Assembly (NCBI GenBank): GCA_009809945.1
Contig: WTPW01000152.1
Coordinates: 476,440 to 540,439 of the forward strand
Direction: 5' to 3'
Origin: Gigaspora margarita
Lineage: Eukaryota; Glomeromycota; Glomeromycetes; Diversisporales; Gigasporaceae
Length of the DNA stretch: 64,000 nt
Positions 1 through 12,200 of the stretch are shown piece by piece (position 1 is the first letter of the stretch; every line of letters begins with the position of its first letter). The notes under the pieces are model-generated. The model was not told the origin of the DNA. It did not search any database and saw only the letters and a list, made by a program, of their open reading frames with translations. A program made the position numbers and the translations under genes.

Positions 1-346
1 CTGAACCTGAACCTGCTCTAAAAGTTCAATACTGAACCTGAACCTGAACATGTTTTAAAAAATGTTCAGGTTCAGGTTCAATACTGAATCTGAACCTGAA
101 CCTGAACTTGACCTAAGTTCAGTTCAGTTCAGGTTCAGTTCAGTAACTGAACTGAACCTGAACTGAACATGAACTTGACTTAAAAGTTCAATATTGAACC
201 TGAACTGAACATGAACTTGACTTAAAAGTTCAATATTGAACCTGAACTGAACATGAACTTGACTTAAAAGTTCAATATTGAACATAACTGAACTGAACCT
301 GAAGCTGAACTTGACCAAAGTTCAGTTCAGGTTCATAGTAACACTA
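1..346. mobile_element. Terminal part of a TTCAG-rich hAT-like element
   Basis: The stretch is built of CTGAAC / TTCAGG words. A unit of about 42 bases reading GAACCTGAACTGAACATG and onward repeats three times between about 160 and 280. It ends at 346 in ...CATAGTAACACTA; the reverse complement TAGTGTTACTATGAACCTGA matches the left end of the element at 38439 (TAGTGTTCCTATAAACCTGA). This is therefore the right end of another copy of that family, and the rest lies outside the window. Short open frames here are translations of the repeat. Confidence 0.75.
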
Positions 347-552
347 ATAAAACATTCGTTTATTATCAAAAATTATATTCCAGTATTAAATCAAAAAGAA
401 TAGCCGTAACAATTTATTATCCTGCTAGAATAAGGATAGCGCTAATTGAACATTTAATGATAGTTATTCTTGAAGCAATTAAAGCTAAAAAGAATAAATA
501 TGAAGCATTCGTTGAATATCTTAGTTATGCATTCGATTAAATAGTATTCTAT
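347..552. other. Spacer with one short open stretch
   Basis: Unassigned sequence between two elements. A frame of about 50 codons without a start (385-540, plus strand) ends in TAA. Its composition is less biased than its surroundings, but no family is recognised, so it is not called as a gene. Confidence 0.3.
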
Positions 553-554
553 AT

Positions 555-806
555 ATGGGGGTGGGTCAATAGAAAAGGGACAAATCATTTTTAGTAAAAT
601 TTTTTTAATATTTAAATTAAAATATCTTGACAACTATTTAATCAAATTTGCCAAAAATTTTTTATTTTAATCTTGAAATTATATAGAATTAAAATAAAAA
701 AAATTTATTAAATTTATTAAGATAGTTGTTAAGATATTTAAGCTTAAAGTCAAGAAAACTTTTACTTAGAAAAAATTTGTCCCTTTTCTATTAACTCACC
801 CCCATA
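555..806. mobile_element. MITE with about 30-bp inverted ends
   Basis: The left end TGGGGGTGGGTCAATAGAAA is mirrored at the right end (TTTCTATTAACTCACCCCCA), and the inverted similarity continues as AAAAGGGACAAAT. Both flanks carry TAT, consistent with a TA-type duplication. There is no coding sequence; the interior is AT-rich and partly self-complementary. Confidence 0.75.
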
Positions 807-810
807 TGGT

Positions 811-2626
811 GCGCACTATTTCGGGATGCGCACAGGCATTATTTCGAAACCAAGTAAGCTATTTTTAGGAGATGCGATTTTCAAAATAATGCCCATAATC
901 ATTATTTCGTAGTAATATGGTATGCTCATATTTTTTTTCTACAATGTTTGTGATGCACACAAGAGAGGTTTATTGAGTATGAAATCAATTTATCTTTAGA
1001 GAAATGCCAAATTTCAAAAAAGGTAAAATTTAATAGGAAAATCACATGTTTTTTTCTAGTTCACATGTGTACCATGAATTAATTTGTTTTTTTTTGACTT
1101 TTTTTTAATTATTTTTTATTTTATTCTAGTTATTCCATAATAAGAAATAACCAAAATTTACTTTTATTCCCACTATATTTAAAATTTTTTATTTATTATA
1201 AAATAATATTGTTTTTTGTATTATTATTAATTTTAATTTTATTTATTTATTTTTTTTTTTATCTATTTATTTTTTATAATATCATTTTTTCTTTTTTTTT
1301 TATTAATTATTATTTTAATTTTTTTTTTTATTAATTATTATTTTAATTTTTTTTTTATTAATTATTATTTTAATTTTTTTTTTATTAATTATTATTTTAA
1401 TTTTTTTCTTTTTTTTTGAAAATTACTACTTATTACTAGTAGTGATTATCACCAGTGATTAATAATAAATTGTAAATTAATAAAAAACTTATTGCCAAAG
1501 TAAAAATTAAAATTTGATTAATATTAGGGTTAGGATAAGAACTGGAATAGGGCAGAGGCATAGTTTATACCAAAATTTTACAGAAATTTTTTTGCTAAAG
1601 CCTCAAAAATAATTTTATAGACAAAATTTAAAGATACAAATATAACTGGTAATGATTACCACTAGCAATAAATAGCAAATTTCTTATTTTTTTATTAATT
1701 ATTATTTTAATTTTTTTTATCTATTTATTTATTTTTTTTATTTTTTATTATTTTTTTTATAGTTCATTTTTTAATTTTTTTTAATTCTTTTTATTTATTA
1801 TTTTTTTTTTTGTTCTTTATTTTTTATTTTTTATCATTTTTTATTTTTATTTATTTTTGCTTCTTTTTGCTTCTTATTTTTTTTCTTTTTATTTTATTTT
1901 ATTTATTTTTATTAATTAAAATTATTTATTTAATCTGATCATCCTCTGGATCTAGATCTAGATCACGATCTGTAAAATAAGTATTTTTTTTTGTTTGGTT
2001 TTTTATTTATAGTATTTATTTATCTTTTTAACTTGAACTTACTTTTATTAGAATGCCAGGTAGTAGAAATTATAGCTAGAGATCTGTAAGATTAGGAGTT
2101 TAATAATATCTAAGCAGGAATTTTTTAAACAATTCTTAAGTTTTTTAATTTATTTTTATTTATTAATTTATTTATTATTTTATTTTAAATTTTTTTTTGT
2201 TATTAGTTTCATCCATTTGCATTTTCTGAAGTTTTTTTTCATTATTGGTATAATCTATTTTGAAGTCTCTTTTGCTATCAGTGCATTATCTGGAGCTTTT
2301 TGTTATAGTGTAATTCAAGTTTGAAATTACTTTTGCTACTAATGCATTACTTGGGCATTTGAGTTTCTTAATTGTATAGTGAAGTATCAGTTTCTATTTT
2401 TTTTTTTGCTTTAACATTGTAATCATGCAGTACTAATTCTTTCAGATTCAGAATAGATAACTATTATGTCTTGCTTTTTGGTATATTACTGGATATGTTT
2501 GTTATTTATACCAAGTTTGTAATTGTTTGGTACTTTTTTCATCAATTTGTTCGTATGTTGTTGGAATTTAGTGGATAGGGAAGTTAGCTATAGGGTTAGA
2601 GGTTAGATTATATTAGATGTTTAGAT
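811..2626. other. AT-rich non-genic DNA with T-rich low complexity
   Basis: No gene is visible. Long T and A runs, simple TTTATT repeats and a few word repeats fill it. A short piece near 1505-1560 containing TTAGGGTTAGG resembles, in inverse orientation, 46450-46500, so a diverged dispersed repeat may be shared. Confidence 0.4.
1254..1410. repeat. Tandem repeat of about 27 bp
   Basis: The unit TTTATTAATTATTATTTTAA plus a T run occurs about four times in succession, and a further copy lies near 1690. Simple tandem repeat. Confidence 0.8.
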
Positions 2627-2865
2627 AAAAAATGGTATCTTTATAGCATTTGTACAGTATCTCTATAGTGTTTGTATGGTGTCTTTATAGCATTTGTATA
2701 GTGTCTTTATAGCATTTGTATAGTATCTTTATTGTATTTGTACAGTGTCTTTTTGATTTTTTTCTAGGATTGTTAAATGTCTTAGAACTTTTTTTTCTTT
2801 TTTTTTCTTACTCTTTTTTTTAATTTAGGCATTTGCACAGTATCTTTATAGTATTTGCACTAGAG

Positions 2866-3475
2866 TAGGGGGCATGAGAAAATTATTGGGCATGGCCTTT
2901 TGGATAGACACAATATGCAATTTAGAGTAGAGGCACAGGGTTTATGGGCATGCTCACTTGGGCATGCTTTTGGGTAGTGTTCCAAATTATTAGTTAAAAA
3001 ACCAACTAGTTGGCAACTTTTCAACTAATCAATTAAAAAAATTTTGAACAACTAATTGATTTATTATCAGCTGGTTCGATTATAATTAATTATTAGTTAT
3101 CAATTAGTTATAAACTATATTAATCAACTAAACAATTATTACCATATACAACTTGTATATAGTAATAATTGTTTAATTGATTAATATAGTTGATAACTAA
3201 TTGATAACTGACAATTAATTATAATTGAACCAGTTGATAATAAATCAATTAGTTGTTTAAAAAATTTTTTCAATTGATTAGTTGAAAAGTTGCCAACTAG
3301 TTGGTTTTTCAACTAACAATTTGGAACACTAATACCAAGTATTTTAATTTGGGAGATTAGACTGTATTAGCTAATCAAAACTTTTAATCAGTTAATATAT
3401 ATTATATGGAGCACAAGAAATTTTTGGGCATGCCTTTAGTTTAAAGACATGCCCATGATCCCTGTGCCCACCCTA
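2866..3475. mobile_element. GGGCATG-rich element split by a palindrome
   Basis: Both flanks of the 2975-3331 palindrome carry GGGCATG words in mirrored order. GGCACAGGGTTTATGGGCAT on the left (about 2931-2951) matches the reverse complement of a segment at about 3448-3470, and both outer ends read TAGGG. This suggests a nonautonomous element that received the palindrome. No target duplication was found. Confidence 0.4.
2975..3331. mobile_element. Near-complete palindromic MITE, 357 bp
   Basis: It starts TAGTGTTCCAAATTATTAGT and ends with the mirrored ...AATTTGGAACACTA. The two halves are complementary almost to the centre near 3153, apart from scattered mismatches, so the single strand would form one hairpin of about 170 bp. 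The TAGTGTT end is shared with hAT-like elements of this window (12201, 38439). No clear 8-bp duplication. Confidence 0.8.
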
Positions 3476-4335
3476 GTTTGCCCAGTGTGTTTACAGCATT
3501 TGCAGGTGTCTTTATGGCATTTGCATAGTTTCTTTATATGATTTGTACAGTATTTTTATAGTGTTTGTACAGTATCTTTATGAAGTTTGCATAGTATCTT
3601 CTTGATTTTTTTCTAGGTTCATTAAATGTTTTAGAGCCATTTTTTTTTCTTTTTTTCATACTTTTTTTTGTTTATAGCATTTGCATGTCTTTATAGCATT
3701 TGCATAGTGTTTTTATGGTATTTGTATAGTATCTTTATTGTGTTTGCATAGTGTCTTTATAGTATTTGCATGGTGACTTTATAGCATTTGCACAGTATCT
3801 TTATAGCATTTGTATGGTGTTTTTATGCATTTGTACAGTGTTTTTCTAGCACTTATATAGTGTTTTTACAGTATTTGTATAGTATCTTATAGTGATTATA
3901 TAGTGGTATCTCTATAGCAAGTTGTGGTGGTATCTCTATAGTGTTTTTATAGTGTGCATAGTGTCTTTATAGCACTTATATAGTGTTTGTGTAGTGTTTT
4001 TATAGTGTTTGTGTAGTGTCTCAAAGGTGTTTTTGTAGTGTCTTTTGTAATATGTTTTTAGTTTTTTTTAATAAAAATATATTATTTTTATATTTTTGTA
4101 TAATTTATATTATGTATTTGTAATAAATTATATTATTAAAATATATGAATGTTCGAATATTTTCTTTTAATATATGAAAAATTAGCTAGTATTTATTATT
4201 TAGGTGAACATATAGTAATTTATTATTATTTGCTTTTTACTGCACAAATTGATTCAAATTTGCACAGATTATTAATTAAAGATCTGTGCAGAAAATGAAG
4301 AAATATATCTTTACAATTGCTACCATGGTTACAAA

Positions 4336-4498
4336 TAGAGATGGGCACTATGTGCATGACTGTATGCATACATGCAATTAATTCTGGTCAGCATTAAGAA
4401 ATTAAATTATAATTTTGGCCAAAACATGCATGCATGCATGCAAAAAATGCATGTGCATGTGCATGCTAAAGTGAAATTTTTTATTTTGCCCATCTCTA
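4336..4498. mobile_element. hAT-type MITE, 163 bp
   Basis: The ends are TAGAGATGGGCA and its mirror TGCCCATCTCTA. The flanks GTTACAAA (4328-4335) and GTCACGAA (4499-4506) agree at 6 of 8 positions and differ only by transitions, which fits an aged 8-bp hAT duplication. The interior contains ATGCATGC repeats. Confidence 0.8.
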
Positions 4499-5101
4499 GT
4501 CACGAATCTGCATTAATTTTTAATAATTGTTTTTTTTTATAAATTTGTATTGATCTATGCTAAAAAAACTTTTCCAATAATAATTAGCTTAGATAAATTA
4601 TCTACTAAATATTAGATACTATTATGTTTTTTTCTCTTGGTATCTACTTCTATAGTATAGATTCTTTTCCTTTAGTATAATTCCAGTAGCCAGATTGGTG
4701 AACTCTACTCTCTAGAGACTTATTGGTCAGTTCTTTAACTTTAGTTTCCTATATTTCAGTTTTGTAGCACTATCAAAGATCTTTACTATCTCCTTACTTG
4801 AGACTTGCTAAACAGGTTTACATTTCTCTAGTTCATTAGATTTGTTAATATAGCAAGATAGTAAAACCAAGACTACAGGTAATATACCCAATTAATCAAT
4901 AAAAAGCAGTTCCAAAACACAGCTCTTTTTTTCTAAATTGTTAAATTGTTACTAGTAAAATTTGAACCCTAGATTTACTGCTTTTGAGTAACAACTTAAC
5001 AACTTTTCTAAGTTACCACACTTTTTACTAAGTTTAATTAACTCTTTACTCTAAGAAATTTTTACTAGAATCAAAAAATATTCAAATTTTTGACTGCTTT
5101 G

Positions 5102-6676
5102 TAGTATTACAAATTGGACCAAAAATACAATTAATTAGTTGAATAAAATTTTTTTTAATAATCAATTAAAAATTAATTGTACCATCTAATCAATTAAATT
5201 GATTAGTTGGTACATTTGATTAATTAATTAATCAATTAATTAATCAATCAATTAATCAATTAATTAATCAATTAATTAATTAATTAATTAAATCAATTAA
5301 TTGATTAATCAATGTACCAACTAATTAATTGACTAATTGATTACTATAGTAAATAAATATAAACTTTTTTTGAGCAAAAAAAATAGGAAAAATAAAGTTT
5401 ATCTAATGTTTCATAAATTTGAAAGTGTTTTTGTATAATGGTTTCAAGTTCAAAAACAAGTGCAAGTACAAGTACAAGAATAAATACAAGTACAGGTACA
5501 AATGCAAGAACAAGAACAATTGTTTTACAATAGAAGAAAAAAAACTAATATTAATAAAAATAGTAAATATATTAGCAGATACTAAGAAAAAATTAATTCT
5601 ACTAAAGATATAGATGATTGATTTCTAGATTTTATATTTTTGTAAATTTTGATCAGAATTGTTGTTTAGATTATTCTTGTAGTCATAGTTTTATGCCAAT
5701 CTACCAACTATGGATGTTAATAGAGTGCTCCAGGGTGGTGTAGTGCATACTCTGGCAGAGTATCCCTTAACACCACACCACACTGAAGTATGAACCAGAG
5801 CATACTCCAAAGTGTAACCTGGAGTATAACCCAGAGTATAACCCTGAGTACAATGTGTTAAGCACTATGTAATACTTCAGAGTTTATAGTACCATATTTT
5901 TCTGAAAATATGCTATTTTATTTTGGAGAAATACAGTAAAAAATATATATACAATAATACTCTGGAGTATAATCCATTCTGTATTAGTAGTATTACTTCA
6001 GAACAATTACTTCTATTAAAATATCTTAGTAATCCGAGATAGTGTTATGTCTAGACCACACTGGTATAGAGTGGGTTATACTCCACAGTTACTCTAGAGT
6101 ACCTTACTCCATTAACATCCCTATACCAACCAAAAAATTATAATTATATTCAAAATTTAATTAGTATATTAAAATTAATTAGCAATATGTTCAAGTTATT
6201 ATGTTTTAATTCTTTTGATTAATTATACAACCTGTAATCAAAATATTAAGACTAAAATATTGATAAAAAGTTATAATCAAGAATGTATCCTAATTCAATT
6301 TCATTTGCTTAATTATAATAGTACCAAATCAACCTTAACTACATAAAGTATTATGTATCAATTTGCAAATAAAATTCTTAAATTAACTAATTAACTTATT
6401 ATAAAGATTTTACAAAAGGTTGTTTATATGTTAATTATTAAGTTTATATAGATTTTGACTAACTAATCAACTAGTTAGTTAATTGACTAGTTAGTTAGTC
6501 AATTGATTGATTGATTAATTAATTAATTAGAATAATCGATTAGTTAATTGATTGATTAATTGATTAATTGATTAATTGATTAATCAGATTAATTGATTGA
6601 TCAATTAATTAGCATATTTGAAAAATCAATCAATTAATCGATTATTCAGATTAATTGATTTTGATTTGTAATACTA
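5102..6676. mobile_element. hAT-like nonautonomous element, 1,575 bp
   Basis: The terminal inverted repeat TAGTATTACAAAT (5102) is mirrored as ATTTGTAATACTA ending at 6676. Both sides carry the exact 8-bp duplication CTGCTTTG (5094-5101 and 6677-6684), the hAT hallmark. Subterminal regions are packed with AATTGATTAATCA palindromes. It also holds a hexamer tract based on AAGTAC (about 5450-5516), which creates a meaningless small open frame, and a nested MITE. No transposase is present. Confidence 0.9.
5709..6122. mobile_element. Nested hAT-type MITE
   Basis: The left end TATGGATGTTAATAGAGT is mirrored by the right end ACTCCATTAACATCC. TACCAAC is duplicated on both sides (5702-5708 and 6124-6130). 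The interior is rich in ACTCTGGAGTA motifs in both orientations. It lies inside the 5102-6676 element and is therefore younger. Confidence 0.8.
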
Positions 6677-7377
6677 CTGCTTTGATTGAATACTACACAA
6701 TGTGACTAGAAAATTTTTTGTAAAAAAGCAACAAGTGTTGCCAATATAGTATAAGTTAAATTCAGAATAAAGTACATTTTAGTGATGCTAGCCATTATTG
6801 TAAGTACATGAAATGTTAGCCTGTAGCAATCTTTTTTTAAAAAAGCCTTCAATTTCTTGTTATGCAAAGACCATATCTGATCTTATAATCTATCCCTTAA
6901 ACCATAAATTTTAGCAAGCAAATTTGGTTGTAAAATTAAAATCTTTAGTATTTGATCTAATTTGATCAAAATTTAATATATTTAAAAAAATTTTTTATAC
7001 AATAATATTTGAAATAAGGATTATAAAATAGTAATATTTATTTTTGCTTTATAAAAAAAAAAGTAAGTTGTCTATATACTAAAAATCTTATATATTTGAA
7101 AAAAATTTTTAAAGTATAAATTTTGTTTTTATACTTTGACAAACTTTTTTAATTTAATTTCTACCCCTATGATCTTAAAACAAAAATAAATTTAGTTTTT
7201 ATAAACAACTTTAATTAGTAAAATTTTTAATTTTATAAATAAAATATTAACTTTAATTAGTAGTAAAAATTCTTTATTGAAGTCAGAAACATATAAAAAT
7301 TTGAAAATTTTTGAAAATTTTTATAATAAAATTTTAGAATTGGTTGAATTTAAAATTAAATATTTGTAATAATATTG
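6677..7377. other. AT-rich spacer, nothing recognised
   Basis: No open frame, inverted repeat or known motif of note apart from A and T runs. Confidence 0.4.
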
Positions 7378-7393
7378 AAATTAAATTACAAAT

Positions 7394-8003
7394 GTCCTGT
7401 GGGTCGATAGCGTAGTAGTTGCACTTCCAGGACGAAAAGTCATTTCTGTACAGAAGGTTGCCAGTTCAAGTCCTACGAACGGTAAAAAAATTTAACTACA
7501 CACGATCATGTGAAGGACGACCTGAATTAGGATGCCAGGACCATGTATAGACAGCTCAGCCACATTTCAGGTTTGGCTATGATAGAGCTCTTCAGACAGT
7601 TCAGACAGATGTTGTGTAACCTGCTCTAACGGGGTTTGCATTTGTTGCTTGTTCAATTTGTTGATTGGCCTCAGAGATGAAAAACTTCTAGAAAAATTGG
7701 AACAAGGACTGCGTCAGGTCGAACTCGCCCACTATTAGTGCGTTTCCTCTCAAGAATACTTGGACAGTTCTAGTAAAATCCTCCAGTTGTAAATGGGTCA
7801 GCCGATTAAGTTCAGTTGAAATAAATAGAATGGCTTAGTACCGGTTAGCCGTGGTAGAAATTAAAATAGTAATAGATAAATATATATAGATCGTTACAAA
7901 TGTACAAAAATGTAGGACCCAATTGGGTTCCATGATTAAGGACCTTAATAAAATGCCACCAACATTGCAGCTTCAGGTGTATACCTGAAGAGATTTCAAA
8001 AAA
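7394..8003 (+). mobile_element. tRNA-derived SINE, about 610 bp
   Basis: The first 90 bases look like a tRNA head with a pol III internal promoter: an A-box-like TAGCGTAGTAGTTG (7408-7421) and a B-box-like GGTTGCCAGTTCAAGTCC (about 7457-7474). The body contains no gene and the end is A-rich. A 16-bp direct repeat, AAATTAAATTACAAAT, flanks it (7378-7393 and 8004-8019), the signature of target-primed retroposition. A second copy in reverse orientation lies at 49499-50093 and matches over its whole length, which fixes the borders. At about 600 bp it is long for a SINE. Confidence 0.88.
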
Positions 8004-8038
8004 AAATTAAATTACAAATTTTATAAAATAATAACTAA

Positions 8039-8192
8039 GGGGCAATCTATTTATTACATGATTAATATATAGTCAGTAATAGTAATCACGTCTATATATT
8101 ATATTAACAAATTAAAATTAGATAAAGTGATCACACCATACATGTATAGATGGCTACTAAGTAAAAAATATCACATAATAAATGGCACACTC
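8039..8192. mobile_element. PIF/Harbinger-like MITE (copy 1)
   Basis: The ends are GGGGCAATCTATTTATTACA and, mirrored, ATAATAAATGGCACACTC. TAA flanks both sides (8036-8038 and 8193-8195), a TWA-type duplication. The same family is present at 50265-50430. Confidence 0.75.
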
Positions 8193-8824
8193 TAATTATA
8201 ACTCAAATTTTTATTTTAGCTTAGAAATAGGGGTAAAAACATAATAAAATTTTTGTTATTGCAAAATTACAAACAAAAAAATCTTAGCAGACAAATTTGC
8301 TTATATTACAGTTTAAGGAATATAGAAAAGTTTCTTTCTATAGGTTTGTATTACTTGCAGAAATAAGAAGCAGCTACATAATAGCTCCACCCTGCCATAT
8401 TATGCAGTACAGCCAAGGTATATGAAATTTAACTGTATGGGAAGTTCCAATGCAAATGCAGCTATTGATAAATATTGGATGCAATAGTCTAATAAAGATA
8501 GCTTTATAATAGAAAAAGATCAAATATAGATATACATATATATCAAAGCAGAGTTAATAGGTTAATTCCAATCTTGTGCAATACACTAGTCCACTTTGAA
8601 ATAACTTGGGAACAAGTTTGTTATATCAAAATAATCTGTGCAACCCACTAGGTTAAGTATAATGGTCATGAAATAAAAATATGAAAAAAGGTAAAAAAAT
8701 TGTAGTAATTAACTTCTTATTAGATTTGAGTTAGAAAAGATACCTAACTGGATTCCTGCCATTGTCAAAAAACAAATGTGGATGTGTTCATATAGAAAAT
8801 GCAAAAATTATTAATTAAATATAA

Positions 8825-9372
8825 GAGGGATTAAGGTATTATAACGAAGTTAAATATATTCAATTGTATTACATAATACATTTATCAAAATCGAATGATT
8901 TTGGTATCATCTAATTCATCTTATTGAGCTAAGTTGAATGATACCAAAATTATTTGACTCAGATTATTGATCACAAAATATTTAAAGTTGAATTATTTCT
9001 AAAAAAATAAGAAAATTTTAGCTGTGGAGGCATTGTGACGAATTGGGATTACCTTGTGATCCTGTGATCTCAATTAGATAAAACCTACACTATTCAATCC
9101 CACTCTATGAGGGGAATCAAATAGTGTAAATTTTGCCCAATTCTGATCACTGGATCACAAGATATCCTGATTCATCATAATATCTTTAGCTATTATATTC
9201 TATATATTATGATGAGGAAGATATTATGATAAATCAGGATTGTCTCATGATTCATTCGATTCATCACAGTGAGATGAATCGAATGGTATACAAATCATTT
9301 AGTTCTGACTGCTGGATCATGAGATATACCAAATTCATCACAATGACCACTTTGTCATAATACCTTAACCCC
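8825..9372. mobile_element. TWA-flanked MITE with internal fold
   Basis: The left end GAGGGATTAAGGTATTATAA is mirrored by the right end (ATAATACCTTAACCCC). The flanks are TAA and TTA. The interior has several inverted copies of a module resembling ATGATTTTGGTACCATT...GATCACTGGATCA; the same module is found in MITEs at 22704 and 47101. Confidence 0.65.
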
Positions 9373-10329
9373 TTATGTTAATATTCGAATATATGTTTTT
9401 AAATGTATAAAAATTTAGTTAGCAATTAATATTTAAGTAAGCATATATAATTCATTTTTTTACTTTATTATTATTATTAATATTATTATTATTTCTAAAT
9501 TTTATTCGCTTGCTTATTTTTATTAATTGTAAATGGATGCTGATTTTAAAATGATACATGATATTTCACAATTTACAAATAATATATCAATTCAGAATAG
9601 ACATAAATTCAGAAATGATGCAGAACAAGAATATATAAACTACTTTCTTTTGCAATTAACAGATTGCTTTAGGATTCAAATTGTGGCAATTTTATTTAGA
9701 TACATTAATTCAATTAAGTTAAGTTTTTAATTTAATTCAGTTTTGAACAGCTCATTAATAATTGCTTTACAGAAAACTTAATTTGTGGAGAATTAACTTC
9801 AAGCAAGGTTTTTTTGCAGTTCATTAATTTAGACAAGTCCATTTATAAAAGTTATTTTACCAACAGCTAATTTCGCAGGTAAATTAACTCTTGACATTGT
9901 CATTATAGTTAATATACAGTATGTTTAAAGTTGAGTAATTTATAAAACAATTGTCAGTACAGTATATTGAATTAATTGGTTGTAAAATAACCTTACTTGT
10001 AAAATAATTATTTATAAACTAAGTTTTCTACAAATGATTGTCAGTAAAATAATACGGATGTAGATTATTATGTGTTGATTGCTTTATTTTTATTTTAAAA
10101 GAATCAACAATATAATTTGATCCATAAGAATAATAAGGGTTTAACCCCTCTGAAAATTAATTTATTATAATATTAATTATATAATCTGCAAATATTATTG
10201 TTTAAGTTTCTAAAATTTTTTAATTGCAGATCCGCATGTGATCGATAGAAATTACTATTATAAACTATAGCGCTATGTTTTATAACAAAAAAAATTGTAT
10301 TTTAAATCTTCGTTTCTTCTAAAAATAAA
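9373..10329. other. AT-rich spacer upstream of a decayed gene
   Basis: It contains one ATG-initiated frame of 65 codons (9533-9730, plus) with no recognised domain; a chance frame is as likely as a gene. No promoter motif is evident. Confidence 0.35.
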
Positions 10330-11450
10330 ATGTCAAGTACGCATATAACTCCTGGAGAACTAGTTAAAACTGGTTCTATTATTCCAGAGCTTCATTATGG
10401 TCCGTACTAACGAGATTGGTGGCTTTTTTCAGAAGACAATAACAATCAAGTTTATCCTATACCAATTCACTTAGGACTTGAAATCTTGGTTCAACTTAAT
10501 AAAAAACCTTTTATTATACATGTAGTTCGCAATATACATAGTCCACTACAACCAGGCTATATTTGTGAAGGTAGTGGGCAAAGTAGTGGTATTGTTACAA
10601 GTGCTTCTATGGCATTAACATCCATTTATCAAACTATATTTGGTACGAAAACAAAATTTTCAGGACTTGCATATTTAAGTTTAGTCAAATTAAAACCGCA
10701 CAAAAATTGTTAGAAGATATTACTTTTCGTCCCTTTATTGTTAAATTAGAAAACGTAACCATTTACATAGGTTCACTTGGTAAAATTACACAGTCAAATC
10801 CGAATAAAGTTGGTTGCAATTATAAGGCAGCATTATTTTATAAATATAAGACAAAACAATCTGTATTTTTACAATGTATTAGTAATGATTCGTATTCGAT
10901 TACAATTTACCAAGATAGTAAAATTGTTGGTGAATATAAGAGTAACTCGCCTAATGCCATTTGGCTTCAAACTGGAGTTTTGAAATCTATTCCAGGTGAT
11001 AGTTTATTTGCAATAAATCATTCTATAACTTTACATCAGTTAGAACAAGCATATAAAACAAAATTTTGTCATCAAATAGTTATACCCGATAAATGCACTC
11101 CTGCAGATTGGGATAATGAAGCGATTATGAATCATCTATTCGAATTATATTTAAAAAAAGCAGTTAGCAAGTCGAATGAAGAATGGTATCAAGTGTTTCA
11201 NTGTTGGAAAAAACAAAGTAGTAATATAGTTGAACTTCATACCCATATTAGAAAAATATATGGGCCAGATCATGAATTCTGAAGCCGTGAATTGTGGGCA
11301 TGGNNTGCAATATTTCGTGCAGCAGGATGCACANAAATTACTCCATATGAGAAAGAAATTTCAGAGGTATTTACAAATCAATTATATAAACCCATAGAAT
11401 CTTACTTGATATATTTAAACAAATAGATCTATTTGAGCGACATAAAAAAA
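10330..11450 (+). pseudogene. Decayed unidentified multicopy protein gene
   Basis: Reading starts at ATG 10330 (MSSTHITPGELV). An in-frame TAA lies at 10408-10410 and a frameshift near 10690, after which the frame runs through QKLLEDITFRPFIVKLENV to the next stop, TGA at 11280-11282. Sense then resumes (SRELWAWxAIFRAAGC) to about 11400. The protein would have been about 350 residues or more. Long, coherent, mostly hydrophilic sense on both sides of each lesion shows a former gene. I do not recognise a catalytic domain; the text resembles a repeated family I associate with Rhizophagus genomes. Five N bases (11201, 11304, 11305, 11334, 11457) fall in it. It may have been the upstream gene of the element whose other gene begins at 12804. 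Function unknown. Confidence 0.6.
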
Positions 11451-11457
11451 AAAATTN

Positions 11458-12200
11458 GTGTTTAGAAAACTTGCCAGATTTGTCTCTAAAAAATTTTTAG
11501 AAATAAATCTAGTAAAAACATTTTGTTATGAATACTTAAATTCATTACAGTAATTGAACATCGTGTTCACAATGAATTAGTCATTCTAAGATCTAAGTCA
11601 AATAAGATTCTGTAGTTAGTTATTAATTATACGGTCAACACTAGCTATAACAACCTCTGGATAAAATTTCGTAATGATGGCTTCTTAAAAAAGCATAGTA
11701 ATTTTTCTATAATGAACGTTTTTTTCTTCCAGAATATGCAGTTATTCTAGAATGAGTTATCGTATAAATAATGCTAAGCAGAGTTATGTAAGACTTAGCT
11801 TTCAAATATTATACTTCATGAGGCACAGAATTATCAGCTTCCCAATCAATCTATGAAATATGATCAAATTATTTAGAATTAGCAAAGCTTATATAATTTT
11901 GTTTAGCAGTACTGAATTTATTCGCAATATAAGAAGTTTGTAAACCTTCATATTACGCTTAATATAATAACAATTGTTAACTGCGCTACTGTAATTATTA
12001 TTTGAGCTTACCTAGATTCAATACTTAAAATTATAAATTTATGACCGTATTAGCTCTATACATCAGGCTAGATGAAGAGACTACCCAGCTTATTCTAAAT
12101 TTCAATTATTTTTCTTATAACAAAAGTTGCATGCACATTTTTTCTCATTATAATACTGTAAGCTACTAACTTATATAATATCCAGACATTTATATCATAC
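11458..12200. other. Spacer between decayed genes
   Basis: AT-rich sequence with broken short frames. It may include further decayed coding sequence of the upstream gene (TTGAACATCGTGTTCACAAT region), but no continuous reading frame can be followed. Confidence 0.35.

Larger units (their letters stand above)
2627..4030. repeat. Degenerate 22-bp minisatellite
   Basis: The unit AGTGTCTTTATAGCATTTGT(AT) recurs dozens of times with substitutions (GTATCTTTATAG..., GTGTTTTTATAG...). Blocks lie at 2627-2760, 2830-2860, 3480-3600 and 3670-4030. The gap between the second and third block is filled by inserted elements (2866-3475), so one array was split. Confidence 0.8.

Noticed and set aside
124..318. 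64-codon minus-strand frame with an exactly repeated peptide
   Set aside because: Translation of the TTCAG tandem repeat; the DNA repeat explains it.
5419..5613. 64-codon Lys/Tyr/Asn frame
   Set aside because: Arises from an AAGTAC-type hexamer repeat inside a hAT-like element.
7394..7480. Free-standing tRNA gene
   Set aside because: Has A- and B-box likeness, but acceptor pairing is poor and it is joined to a long body with target duplications; it is a SINE head.
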